DNA of 64,000 nt, taken from Flavobacteriales bacterium (GTDB lineage Bacteria; Bacteroidota; Bacteroidia; UBA10329). Below the pieces are notes generated by a model. That model was given only the letters and a program-made list of their open reading frames with translations, made no database searches and was not told where the DNA came from. Below, one piece after another: positions 8,446 to 15,881 of this stretch. Position 1 is the first letter of the stretch. Each line of letters starts with the position of its first letter. The stretch lies in NCBI GenBank assembly GCA_020635535.1, contig JACJZP010000001.1, forward strand, positions 270,013 to 334,012, written 5' to 3'. Both the position numbers and the translations under genes were made by a program.

Positions 8446-9718
8446 TCAAACTGATCGATTCAAAACCAGTGTACTTATGTAGCACCTCTGGAATTGCAAT
8501 ACCGTTTTCGGTCTGATAGTTCTCCAGCAAAGCAGCAACAATTCTCGGCAATGCCAAGGCACTACCGTTTAGGGTATGGGCCAGCTGCGGTTTCTCGTTT
8601 CCTTTTCGGTAACGGAGTTTGAGTCGGTTGGCTTGGAAGGTCTCGAAATTGGAAACGGAACTTACCTCCAACCAACGGTCTTGTCCGCCAGACCATACTT
8701 CGAAATCGTATGTCAAAGCGGATGTGAATCCAAGGTCGCCACCGCATAGCCGAAGCACGCGGTAATGCAGCCCAAGTTTGTCCAAAAGGCCAGCGGCATG
8801 AGCCACCATCGTATCCAGCACTTCATAACTTTTTTCAGGATCAACTACCTGCACAATTTCTACCTTATCGAACTGATGCAAACGGTTCAAGCCCTTCACA
8901 TCCTTTCCGTAAGAACCTGCTTCTCTTCTGAAACAAGGCGAATAAGCAGTAAGCTTCTGTGGCAACTCGTTCTCGTTCAGGATCACATCTCGGAAGATAT
9001 TGGTCAACGGTACCTCGGCTGTAGGAATCATGTACAGGTCATCCAATTGCATGTGGTACATCTGGCCTTCCTTATCGGGCAACTGTCCCGTTCCAAATCC
9101 AGATGCAGCATTCACCACAAATGGTGGAATGAATTCGGTATAGCCAGCTTCTCGAGCTTCATTCAGAAAGAAGTTGATCAACGCACGCTGAAGCTGCGCT
9201 CCCTTTCCAATATAAACTGGAAATCCAGCTCCTGTGATCTTGGCTCCCAATTCGAAATCGATCAAGTTGTATTTCTTCACCAATTCCCAATGTGGCAGTG
9301 GTTCAAAACCGAAATCGGGCTTACTTCCGTGCTCAGAAACAACCTCATTGTCAGTATCTGATTTTCCCGTAGGAACACTTTCATGTGGCAAATTGGGAAG
9401 GTGATACAGAAGCTCGTTCAACGCATTCTGGGTTTCTGCCATTTCCTCTTGCAACGCTCCAGACTTCTGCTTCAGCTCACCAGCTTTCTCTTTGGCGGCA
9501 TTGGCTTCCTGAGCCTTACCCTGTTTGTAGAGGTCGCCTATTTCTCTTGCCATCTGATTGGCTTCGCCCAAAGTTGAATCCAGCTCTGTTTGCGTAGCTC
9601 TACGCTTTTCATCAAGCGCAATGACCTTATCGATCATCTCGGCTGCATTGATTCCACGAACGGCCAATCGTTCAATTACCCGGTCTCTGTTCTCTCTTAT
9701 ATATGATGTCTGTAGCAT
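8438..9718 (-). CDS. serS: Seryl-tRNA synthetase
   Basis: Charges tRNA-Ser with serine in the cytoplasm. It is 426 residues, normal for the bacterial enzyme. The N-terminus is the long antiparallel coiled coil that contacts the tRNA (about residues 28-105, KRRATQTELDSTLGEAN onward). It is followed by the class II catalytic core: the TAEVPLTN serine-binding stretch, motif 2 (FRREAGSYGKDVKGLNRLHQF) and motif 3 (LALPRIVAALLENYQ). The ATG at 9718 begins MLQTSYIREN, matching the family start. A TAATTTTG element lies 17 bases upstream, after the terminator of rpmA. Confidence 0.97.
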   Translation of the reverse strand: MLQTSYIRENRDRVIERLAVRGINAAEMIDKVIALDEKRRATQTELDSTLGEANQMAREIGDLYKQGKAQEANAAKEKAGELKQKSGALQEEMAETQNALNELLYHLPNLPHESVPTGKSDTDNEVVSEHGSKPDFGFEPLPHWELVKKYNLIDFELGAKITGAGFPVYIGKGAQLQRALINFFLNEAREAGYTEFIPPFVVNAASGFGTGQLPDKEGQMYHMQLDDLYMIPTAEVPLTNIFRDVILNENELPQKLTAYSPCFRREAGSYGKDVKGLNRLHQFDKVEIVQVVDPEKSYEVLDTMVAHAAGLLDKLGLHYRVLRLCGGDLGFTSALTYDFEVWSGGQDRWLEVSSVSNFETFQANRLKLRYRKGNEKPQLAHTLNGSALALPRIVAALLENYQTENGIAIPEVLHKYTGFESISLND

Positions 9719-9734
9719 GTGTTCTATATGCCGT

Positions 9735-9742
9735 CAAAATTA
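9735..9742 (-). promoter_or_regulatory. Predicted -7 element for serS
   Basis: TAATTTTG on the minus strand matches the Bacteroidota TAnnTTTG consensus and lies 17 bases before the serS ATG, just after the rpmA terminator. No TTG is found at the ideal -33 distance, so this is a half-match. Confidence 0.5.
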
Positions 9743-9752
9743 TCTACTGGAA

Positions 9753-9790
9753 ACAAAAAATCCCTTGAACCGAAGCACAAGGGATTCTTT
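9753..9790 (-). terminator. Rho-independent terminator after rpmA
   Basis: On the minus strand AATCCCTTG, a 10-base loop, then CAAGGGATT form a perfect 9-bp stem followed by a run of T residues. It lies 20 bases after the rpmA stop and separates the ribosomal operon from serS. Confidence 0.88.
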
Positions 9791-9809
9791 AAAAATCGTT
9801 TTCGGTCGA

Positions 9810-10067
9810 TTAGCTCGCAGGAACTACCGACACGAACGAACGGTTGTCCTTTCTTTTTCTGAACTCAACAGTGCCATCAACCAATGCGAAAAGCGTGTGG
9901 TCTTTTCCCATACCAACATTTTCTCCTGGATGATGAGCTGTTCCGCGCTGACGAACAATGATGTTTCCAGCTACGGCAGCCTGACCACCGAATATCTTAA
10001 CTCCGAGTCGTTTACTTTCTGACTCTCTTCCGTTTTTCGAACTACCAGCTCCTTTTTTGTGTGCCAT
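9810..10067 (-). CDS. rpmA: 50S ribosomal protein L27
   Basis: Large-subunit protein whose N-terminal tail reaches towards the peptidyl-transferase centre. The 85 residues begin MAHKKGAGSSKNGRESESKRLG and contain the family segments VRQRGTAHHPGENVGMGKDHTLFAL. There is no N-terminal extension of the type that is cleaved in Firmicutes. It follows rplU by 23 bases on the same strand, the usual rplU-rpmA order, and ends at a strong terminator. Confidence 0.97.
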   Translation of the reverse strand: MAHKKGAGSSKNGRESESKRLGVKIFGGQAAVAGNIIVRQRGTAHHPGENVGMGKDHTLFALVDGTVEFRKRKDNRSFVSVVPAS

Positions 10068-10090
10068 GGTTGTTTACCTTTTTCGGATTC

Positions 10091-10528
10091 TTACTCTTTA
10101 TCGTCTGATTTCTTTTCAGCCTTTGGAGCTGCCTCTTTCTTAGGAGCAGCTTCTTTCTTTTCAGCTTTTGAGGCAGCCTCTTTTTCAGCCTTTGGCTCAG
10201 CTTTGGCAGCACCACCTTTTGCGGAGATTCCCTCAATTACAAGTTCGGTCAAAGCCTGACGGTGACCGTTCAGTTTTTGATACCCTTTTCTTCTTTTCTT
10301 CTTGAAAACAAGAACCTTGTCATCTTTAACGTGAGCTATGATCTTGGCAGTTACCGTAGCACCAGCAACAGTTGGTGCTCCAACAGAAACTTTTCCACCA
10401 TCTTCCAAAAGAAGAACCTTGTCGAAGGTCACCTTGGAACCTTCCTTTCCCTCAACACGGTGAGCATAGACTTTCGAATCTTTCTCAACCTTGAACTGCT
10501 GACCAGCTATATCAACGACTGCGTACAT
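10091..10528 (-). CDS. rplU: 50S ribosomal protein L21 with a low-complexity C-terminal tail
   Basis: Large-subunit protein that binds 23S rRNA. The core (about residues 1-102) is typical: MYAVVDIAGQQFKVEKDSKV, VLLLEDGGKVSVGAPTV, KKKRRKGYQKLNGHRQALTELVIEGI. After residue about 102 comes a tail of about 43 residues made of Ala, Lys and Glu (KAEPKAEKEAASKAEKK and similar), which makes the protein longer than the usual core of about 100. Such charged tails occur in some Bacteroidota; a function is not evident. It is the first gene of the rplU-rpmA operon and has a well-formed promoter upstream. Confidence 0.96.
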   Translation of the reverse strand: MYAVVDIAGQQFKVEKDSKVYAHRVEGKEGSKVTFDKVLLLEDGGKVSVGAPTVAGATVTAKIIAHVKDDKVLVFKKKRRKGYQKLNGHRQALTELVIEGISAKGGAAKAEPKAEKEAASKAEKKEAAPKKEAAPKAEKKSDDKE

Positions 10529-10549
10529 CTTGAACAGAATTGTGTTTAT

Positions 10550-10563
10550 CCCCTAAAACGGGG
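10550..10563 (-). promoter_or_regulatory. Small hairpin in the rplU leader
   Basis: CCCC, loop, GGGG in the 5' leader between the predicted promoter and the rplU ATG. With only a 4-bp stem, this is weak evidence for a regulatory leader. Confidence 0.3.
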
Positions 10564-10566
10564 CTG

Positions 10567-10596
10567 CAAATTTAAGAAAAGAAGTATTCCTTACAA
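10567..10596 (-). promoter_or_regulatory. Promoter of the rplU-rpmA operon
   Basis: On the minus strand TTG (10596-10594), 19 bases, then TAAATTTG (10574-10567). This fits the -33/-7 promoter consensus of Bacteroidota and leaves a leader of about 35 bases before rplU. It is among the best promoter matches in the window. Confidence 0.78.
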
Positions 10597-10651
10597 CAGC
10601 ACCAGACAATTATTTGTCTATGGGTTCAAATGAAGTAGTCGGCAGATTAAT

Positions 10652-11515
10652 TTATTGTGGTTTTTGAACCAAATGCACTCCTGCAAGGATTATCAACACT
10701 CCCAAAACAGACCAGCCGCTGACCTGTTCTCCATCAAGAACACCCCAAAGAATGGCCACAACGGGAACGATATAAGTAACCATTGAAGCAAAAAGAGCAC
10801 CTCCAGACTGAATTAATCTATTGAACATGAGTACCGCCAACGTGGTGCCAACAATAGCCAAAATGGCAATGGCACTGAACGACTGTAAGGCGTGTTCATA
10901 ATCCAACCGTTGAAGGAAATCTGTGCTGAACAGGTAAATGATACACAACGGACCGACCCATAGAAAGGAGCCTGATGTTATGAGCATAGATGGCATTGTT
11001 GGAAGAAATTTCCTTACCATGTTGAGGTTGAAGGCATAACATGCACTTGCAAAAACCACCAAAAGCGCTTCGGGCTGAAAGCCGCTGATTCCGCCTGGCA
11101 TTACAATTAGCATCAGGGCTCCAATAAACCCTATCACAAGGCCGATTACTTGCAGCGTCCAAGTTCTAAGACCGAACAACAGTAGGCCGAAAACCATGGT
11201 CAGGATGGGAACAAGGGAATTGAGCATTCCCGTTAAGGAGCTATCCAACTTAGTTTGTGCATAAGCGAACAGGAAAGCAGGAATTCCATTTCCAAACAGA
11301 CCGACACTCAGCAAGATCAGCCACTCTTTGTTCTTTATCTCTCGGAAACGCGGCAATAGAAACGGGAGGGTAACGACCCATGCAAGTCCCATTCTGAGAG
11401 CCGCAATCTGTGTTGCGCTGAACACGACCAACCCTTTCTTCATCAAAATGAATGAACTCCCCCAAATGGTTCCGATGAGGAGCAGAAGCAGCCAATTTCT
11501 GAGTGGGGATTGCAC
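10652..11515 (-). CDS. EamA-family (DMT superfamily) transporter
   Basis: An inner-membrane transporter of 287 residues with about ten hydrophobic helices in two EamA halves, starting LLLLLIGTIWGSSFILMKKGL. The second half begins near LLVVFASACYAFNLNMVRKF. The substrate cannot be told from sequence; the family exports metabolites such as amino acids. The start is GTG at 11515 (reads MQSPLRNWLLL); no in-frame ATG lies nearby. It is divergent from the copper-chaperone-like gene, with 82 bases between them, and upstream of rplU, which has its own promoter. Confidence 0.87.
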   Translation of the reverse strand: MQSPLRNWLLLLLIGTIWGSSFILMKKGLVVFSATQIAALRMGLAWVVTLPFLLPRFREIKNKEWLILLSVGLFGNGIPAFLFAYAQTKLDSSLTGMLNSLVPILTMVFGLLLFGLRTWTLQVIGLVIGFIGALMLIVMPGGISGFQPEALLVVFASACYAFNLNMVRKFLPTMPSMLITSGSFLWVGPLCIIYLFSTDFLQRLDYEHALQSFSAIAILAIVGTTLAVLMFNRLIQSGGALFASMVTYIVPVVAILWGVLDGEQVSGWSVLGVLIILAGVHLVQKPQ

Positions 11516-11581
11516 CGCGCAAAGAAACGGTAATTGAAGCCTATGTAACTTCTGTCATGAACATTTCGGACATGCAAATTG

Positions 11582-11589
11582 TACCTTTG
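11582..11589 (+). promoter_or_regulatory. Predicted -7 element for the metal-chaperone operon
   Basis: TACCTTTG matches TAnnTTTG and ends only 8 bases before the ATG at 11598, so the transcript would be leaderless or nearly so. A clear -33 TTG is not seen. Confidence 0.55.
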
Positions 11590-11597
11590 ACAGCTCA

Positions 11598-11813
11598 ATG
11601 GAGAAAACGGTTATCAAGGTGGAAGGGATGAACTGCGGACACTGCTCGTCTGCGGTGAAATATCTTATCGAGGAGTTGGATGGCGTGGAGACTGCCAATG
11701 TAAATCTGGCCGAGGGCGAGGCAGAGGTTTCTTTCGACCGTGCCACCGTTAGTCCACAGGCAATAATTGAAAACATCAACAGTTCAGAAATCTATAAAGC
11801 AAAATTGAAATGA
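11598..11813 (+). CDS. Heavy-metal-associated domain protein, CopZ-like
   Basis: A 71-residue single-domain cytosolic metal chaperone. It has the HMA fold signature GMNCGHCSS with the metal-binding CxxC at residues 13 and 16, followed by GVETANVNLAEGEAEVSFD. It probably carries Cu(I), but HMA domains also bind other soft metals and no P-type ATPase is in the window. Its stop overlaps the start of the next gene (ATGA at 11810-11813), so the two are translationally coupled. Confidence 0.85.
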   Translation: MEKTVIKVEGMNCGHCSSAVKYLIEELDGVETANVNLAEGEAEVSFDRATVSPQAIIENINSSEIYKAKLK

Positions 11814-12265
11814 AAACGAGACTATTTGCAGTAGCGCTAATTGCATCTGCCGCCTTCTTCGTTGGATGCGGTCAATCAGGACACTCTCACTCTGAAGAGG
11901 AAACCGCGGTGGAAATGATGAAGGTGGAAGACATGGAAACTCCAACCAAACTTGCCGTAAAAATTGAAGGTATGACCTGCCCAAGCGGATGCGCTGCTGC
12001 CATTCAGAAAGATTGCGGTCACTTGTCCGGAATGGGCGAAAGCAACGTGAACTTCGATGAGGGAATGGGTTACTTCACCTTCGATGCTAGCAAGTTGACA
12101 CAGGAAGATGTGATCAGCTGCATAGAGAAGACAAATGGTGGCGGACACTACACCGTAACCGTAATTGAAGAAGGCGAAACGGAAGAGCCAGCCACTGAAG
12201 AAGAGGTAGATGGAGAAGTTGAAGCGCTTCGGGTAGTGAAGCACGAGGACGAAGCACATTCCTAA
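11810..12265 (+). CDS. Lipoprotein with a modified heavy-metal-associated domain
   Basis: A 151-residue protein with a lipoprotein signal (VALIASAAFFVGC, lipid Cys at residue 20), so it is envelope-anchored. A His/Glu-rich linker (HSHSEEE) leads to an HMA-like domain whose metal loop reads GMTCPSGC, with Cys at 57 and 61. This is CxxxC instead of the standard CxxC, so the metal geometry may differ. A third Cys (KDC) follows seven residues on. The C-terminal tail is very acidic (EEGETEEPATEEEVDGEVE). Coupled to the cytosolic chaperone-like gene, it may handle the same metal on the outer side; that is inference. Confidence 0.82.
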   Translation: MKTRLFAVALIASAAFFVGCGQSGHSHSEEETAVEMMKVEDMETPTKLAVKIEGMTCPSGCAAAIQKDCGHLSGMGESNVNFDEGMGYFTFDASKLTQEDVISCIEKTNGGGHYTVTVIEEGETEEPATEEEVDGEVEALRVVKHEDEAHS

Positions 12266-12292
12266 TACCTGAAAAAGGAGAAAAGAAAAACG

Positions 12293-12322
12293 AAAAAGGT
12301 CGCCAATGTGCGGCCTTTTTTA
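12293..12322 (+). terminator. Rho-independent terminator after the metal-chaperone operon
   Basis: AAAAAGGTCGC (12293-12303), loop CAATGT, GCGGCCTTTTT (12310-12320): an 11-bp stem with one G-U pair, followed by more T. It lies 28 bases after the lipoprotein stop. Confidence 0.88.
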
Positions 12323-12332
12323 TTCCCCTTCC

Positions 12333-12392
12333 GTCATGCTGAAATCGTTTCAGCATCTAAACCACAGACCCTGAAACAAGTTCAGGGTGACC
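12333..12392. repeat. Double-hairpin interspersed repeat
   Basis: Two adjacent palindromes: ATGCTGAAA-TCG-TTTCAGCAT (12336-12356) and CCCTGAA-ACAAG-TTCAGGG (12369-12387). This double hairpin resembles intergenic elements seen in many Bacteroidota genomes. It has no T-tract, so it is not read as a terminator. It lies immediately upstream of the aldehyde dehydrogenase gene. Confidence 0.75.
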
Positions 12393-12415
12393 GTTCAGAT
12401 TCCTAAATTGCCAAT

Positions 12416-13834
12416 ATGAAAGAATACCCATTGCTCATAGCCGGAAAGGATGTGGTTACCGAAGATCACCTGAACGTGATCGACCCTTACAACAACGATA
12501 TTGTTGCCAAAACCTACTTGGCAGGGAAGGACGAACTGGAACTTGCCATCAAAGCTGCGCAAGCGGTGCAGCAGGAACTTTGGGCGCTTCCGACCCACGT
12601 TCGGGCCAATGCGCTGGAGCAGATTTCGGATGAACTCCATGACCGAAGAGAAGAACTGGCCAAGCTGCTTGCAGCCGAATGTGCCAAACCGTTGAAATAC
12701 GCATTTGGCGAAATCGACCGTTCCGTACAGACCTTCAAAATTGCGAGCGAGGAAGCCAAACGGTTGCCGAGCGAAGTGATGCAATTGGACACCACAGCCG
12801 CTGGCGAGAACCGCGAAGGAATTGTGAAATACTTCCCTGTTGGTCTCGTGGCCGGAATTGCCCCTTTCAACTTCCCGATGAATTTGGTGGCGCACAAGAT
12901 CGCGCCTGCCATCGCTGCGGGTTGTCCCATTATTCTGAAGCCTGCCTCTTCCACCCCACTTTCTTCGTTGGAACTGGCGCGGATCATTGAAAAGACGGCT
13001 TTGCCGAAAGGCGCAGTGACGGTACTGCCAATGAACCGCGAATCGGGCAATCAGTTGGTGACCGATGAGCGGTTCAAACTGCTCACGTTCACAGGTTCGC
13101 CCGAAGTGGGCTGGAAAATGAAAGCGCAGGCCGGCAAGAAACGCGTGGTACTGGAACTGGGTGGAAACGCGGGTGTCATCATCTCCAAAGGAACCGACCT
13201 GAATAAGGCCTTGCCGCGATTGTTGGTCGGGGCATTTGCGTATTCGGGACAAGTATGCATACATGCGCAGCGGTTCTATGTGCATCGTTCGCTGTTCGAT
13301 GCATTCTGCGAGAAGATGAAAGCGGGTGCCGAGCAACTGAAATGGGGCGACCCACTGGATGCTACCACCGATATCACCGCCATGATAGATGCAGCCAACA
13401 CGCACCGCATGGCCGAGTGGCTGAAGGAAGCCACCGATGCAGGAGCCAAGGTCATTTCAGGAGGCTATGAGAAAGACGGCATCTTCGCTCCTACCATCCT
13501 CACGAACGTGAAAAAGGAACTGCGGGTGTGTTCGGAAGAGGTTTTCGGACCCATTATCACGGTTGAGGCATTTGATAATTTCGAACAGGCCATCGATATG
13601 CTGAATGATTCCAAGTTCGGATTGCAAGCGGGGGTTTATACCGATAGCATTACGGAAATGAACCTGGCGTTTGAGCGCATCGAATGCGGGGGCGTCATCA
13701 TCAATGATGTGCCGACCTTCCGAGTGGACCAGATGCCGTATGGTGGCATTAAAGACAGCGGCTTTGGCCGCGAAGGATTGAAGTATTCCATCTTGGACAT
13801 GATGGAGCCACGGATCCTTGTGAAACCCAAATAA
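12416..13834 (+). CDS. NAD(P)-dependent aldehyde dehydrogenase
   Basis: Oxidises an aldehyde to the acid (or CoA-independent product) with NAD(P)+ in the cytoplasm; the substrate is not determined. It has the full ALDH set: GIAPFNFPMNL and KPASSTPLSS for the nucleotide, FTGSPEVG, the general-base Glu in VLELGGNAG (about residue 247), catalytic Cys in SGQVCIHAQR (residue 281), and EEVFGPI. The 472-residue length is standard. The sequence looks closest to the lactaldehyde/phosphonoacetaldehyde/non-phosphorylating GAPDH branch, but that is a weak impression. It is monocistronic, with a repeat immediately upstream and a convergent T9SS gene downstream. Confidence 0.92.
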   Translation: MKEYPLLIAGKDVVTEDHLNVIDPYNNDIVAKTYLAGKDELELAIKAAQAVQQELWALPTHVRANALEQISDELHDRREELAKLLAAECAKPLKYAFGEIDRSVQTFKIASEEAKRLPSEVMQLDTTAAGENREGIVKYFPVGLVAGIAPFNFPMNLVAHKIAPAIAAGCPIILKPASSTPLSSLELARIIEKTALPKGAVTVLPMNRESGNQLVTDERFKLLTFTGSPEVGWKMKAQAGKKRVVLELGGNAGVIISKGTDLNKALPRLLVGAFAYSGQVCIHAQRFYVHRSLFDAFCEKMKAGAEQLKWGDPLDATTDITAMIDAANTHRMAEWLKEATDAGAKVISGGYEKDGIFAPTILTNVKKELRVCSEEVFGPIITVEAFDNFEQAIDMLNDSKFGLQAGVYTDSITEMNLAFERIECGGVIINDVPTFRVDQMPYGGIKDSGFGREGLKYSILDMMEPRILVKPK

Positions 13835-13866
13835 GTGAGCAGCGAATAGCGACCAGTGAACAGTGA
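13835..13866. repeat. AGCGAATAGCGACCAG word repeat, copy 1
   Basis: The short gap holds AGCGAATAGCGACCAG (13841-13856) and degenerate continuations (GTGAACAGTGA). The same 16 bases recur exactly at 30157-30172 between sufB and sufA. Confidence 0.65.
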
Positions 13867-14736
13867 TTACTGCTTCGCCAATTTCTGAATTCGGGAACCC
13901 TTCTTCGATTCGATTCTCAAGAGATAGACCCCATCGGGTTCTGAACGGAGATCGATCTCTGCATTTGCTGAGCCTGCGCCCGCTTGAATTAGCCGCCCGA
14001 ACAGATCATAGACCTGATAGCTGAATTGTTGCTGCACAGTCAGATTGAAAATTCCCGATGATGGATTTGGGGAAACCTCGATAGTGCTGTTATCATTACC
14101 TCCGGTTGCGTCCAAAAAGTGGCAACTGTTCCCATACGGGTAATAAAGTAATGGAACTCCATTCTCTCTGTAGCACAAAGTCGACCCATTCTCAAACTGG
14201 TAAATCGGCTGAAACAAACCGAACTGATGCCCTACACCTTCAACTATCCAGATCGGCTGTTGGAATTCGTCCGATACCCATTGGCGAATACAGGTTTTAC
14301 CATTCACATCAATCTGATCGACCGAATCGATGACAAATTCGCTTCCATTATTGACAATCGTATCTCCTGTCCCTTTCGTAAAATCAAATACCAACACTTC
14401 ATTCGTGCCATCAGGCACGTAGTACTTTCCATTCTCAGCCCTCATCAATCCTTCGCAGGTGATCGGTGTCAGTGGTATGACGCATTCTGGATAATTCCAA
14501 TTGGTGTTTTGGGACATGTGAGTCCCATTCCCACTCAGCAGGGCATATTCATGACCATTAAGCAATCCTGTTCCGTTCACCTGATAGTTGTAACGATACG
14601 AATGAAAACACTGACCATCGAAAATGGCCTCACCTATACTCCACTCCGAAGTCTCATCCAACGGGAAAGGTGCCCAGTTCTGAGCGATTGAACTGCCCGT
14701 AAGTGCGGCCAACAAAAAGGTTAGAATCCGTCTCAT
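13867..14736 (-). CDS. Secreted protein with T9SS type A sorting domain, paralogue 1
   Basis: A 289-residue exported protein. The signal peptide (RRILTFLLAALTGSSIAQ) precedes NWAPFPLDETSEW and a central region of unknown function with several Cys. The C-terminus is a Por-secretion-type sorting domain: VSPNPSSGIFNLTVQQQFSYQVYDLFGRLIQ ... VYLLRIESKKGSRIQKLAKQ. It overlaps the stop of the preceding paralogue by 4 bases (14733-14736), so the pair is cotranscribed. The last 210 or so bases are almost identical to those of the paralogue, while the rest has diverged strongly. Confidence 0.85.
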   Translation of the reverse strand: MRRILTFLLAALTGSSIAQNWAPFPLDETSEWSIGEAIFDGQCFHSYRYNYQVNGTGLLNGHEYALLSGNGTHMSQNTNWNYPECVIPLTPITCEGLMRAENGKYYVPDGTNEVLVFDFTKGTGDTIVNNGSEFVIDSVDQIDVNGKTCIRQWVSDEFQQPIWIVEGVGHQFGLFQPIYQFENGSTLCYRENGVPLLYYPYGNSCHFLDATGGNDNSTIEVSPNPSSGIFNLTVQQQFSYQVYDLFGRLIQAGAGSANAEIDLRSEPDGVYLLRIESKKGSRIQKLAKQ

Positions 14737-15596
14737 TGCTTCACCAATTTCTGAGTTAGAGAACCCTTCTTCGATTCGAGTCTCAAGAGATAGACCCCAT
14801 CGGGTTCGTAACGGAGATCGATCTCTGCATTTGTTGAGCCTGCGCCCGTTTGAATAAGCCGCCCGAACAGATCATAGACCTGATAACTGAATTGTTGCTG
14901 CACAGTGAGATTGAAAATGCCTGAAGATGGGTTGGGAGAAACGTTAGCTTTCAGGACCTCGTTTATCTCCAAACCATTTATCAACCTACAGTACGTGCCG
15001 AGACCCAGTTGTGGGACACCGGAATGACTGTAACAATTCAAAGAACTCCAGTTTTCAAATTGATAAAGGCTCTGGTCAAAACCATAAGCACTTCCAATTC
15101 CTTCAATTACCCATAGGTCCTGATTCAACCATTGCCGCTTTCTGAAAACTCCATCTATTTCTATCGAATCAACCGATTGAATGACCAGAGGGTCAAAAAC
15201 GCTCAGTGCCGAGAAAAGCGTGTCTCCAATACCAAGGGAAAAGTCGAACATCAATTCATCCTCGCCAAGGTTATGCCGATAGTATTTCCCATCTTCTGTT
15301 CTGAACAGACCAACAGTTCCATCAAAATACATTGGAGGTTCCTGACATCCGCCACTGAAGGTGTTTTCCACCCATCTGTAACCATAAAAACCTATCTGTT
15401 GGTAGGCAGTAGAATCGATCGATACTTCTCCTTCAAGGAAATAGATCACCTCATGTTCAAATAGACAGCCCTCCCCATCGAGCCAAGCATAATCAATTTG
15501 CCACTGCGCGGAGGAATCCAACGGAAACGTTGCCCAGTTCTGCGAGAAGGCGCTTACAGAAAGGAACGTAGCAAGTAGAAGCAGCACGTGTTTCAT
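14733..15596 (-). CDS. Secreted protein with T9SS type A sorting domain, paralogue 2
   Basis: A 287-residue exported protein with signal peptide MKHVLLLLATFLSVSAFSQ, the conserved NWATFPLDSSAQW start shared with its neighbour, a central region of unknown function, and a type A sorting domain (SPNPSSGIFNLTVQQQ ... YLLRLESKKGSLTQKLVKQ). I chose the ATG at 15596; the 17 upstream codons to 15647 do not look like coding sequence and precede the signal peptide. It is first in a two-gene operon reading away from the AT-rich gap. Both proteins are likely surface or secreted, with no enzyme motif seen. Confidence 0.85.
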   Translation of the reverse strand: MKHVLLLLATFLSVSAFSQNWATFPLDSSAQWQIDYAWLDGEGCLFEHEVIYFLEGEVSIDSTAYQQIGFYGYRWVENTFSGGCQEPPMYFDGTVGLFRTEDGKYYRHNLGEDELMFDFSLGIGDTLFSALSVFDPLVIQSVDSIEIDGVFRKRQWLNQDLWVIEGIGSAYGFDQSLYQFENWSSLNCYSHSGVPQLGLGTYCRLINGLEINEVLKANVSPNPSSGIFNLTVQQQFSYQVYDLFGRLIQTGAGSTNAEIDLRYEPDGVYLLRLESKKGSLTQKLVKQ

Positions 15597-15881
15597 GGTG
15601 TTAAGGTAATTGATCTTTCTGCAGTCGTCAGCAACGGTGTCCACCACTCAAACATCTTCCAAAATAAGTAAAACAAGTATGCTTTATACATATTTTAATA
15701 TGCTACATGGTATTATAACTATGCATTATACATATATATTTATGGTTTAACCATACTTCTATATGTTTTATACTCAATTATCTAATCCTCAGCCATATGT
15801 AACTATGTATTACACATAGATGTCTATCTTTAAAACATAGATTTATATGCTCTAACCATACCTAACTGAAACATTTACGCC
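15597..15881. promoter_or_regulatory. AT-rich divergent intergenic region with repeated palindromes
   Basis: This is the longest gene-free stretch, between the T9SS pair and the helix-turn-helix gene. From about 15690 it is far richer in A+T than its surroundings. It contains a perfect palindrome TATGGTTTAACCATA (15741-15755) and an inverted repeat CTATGT-N5-ACATAG (15803-15819). It also has an approximate direct repeat, AACTATGCATTATACATA at 15717 and AACTATGTATTACACATA at 15801, with a second pair of related words (ATTTATGGTTTAACCATAC at 15738; ATTTATATGCTCTAACCATAC at 15841). It looks like a multi-site operator region, perhaps for the adjacent HTH protein. Confidence 0.5.

Noticed and set aside
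10606..10619. AGACAATTATTTGTCT inverted repeat as a terminator for the EamA gene
   Set aside because: The stem is only 6 bp with no T-tract on the relevant strand; it may be chance or a weak site upstream of the rplU promoter.
12395..13405. A 336-codon open frame on the strand opposite the aldehyde dehydrogenase
   Set aside because: It lies entirely over a gene with all ALDH motifs, is rich in His, Arg and Gln as antisense frames of GC-rich genes are, and shows no domain.
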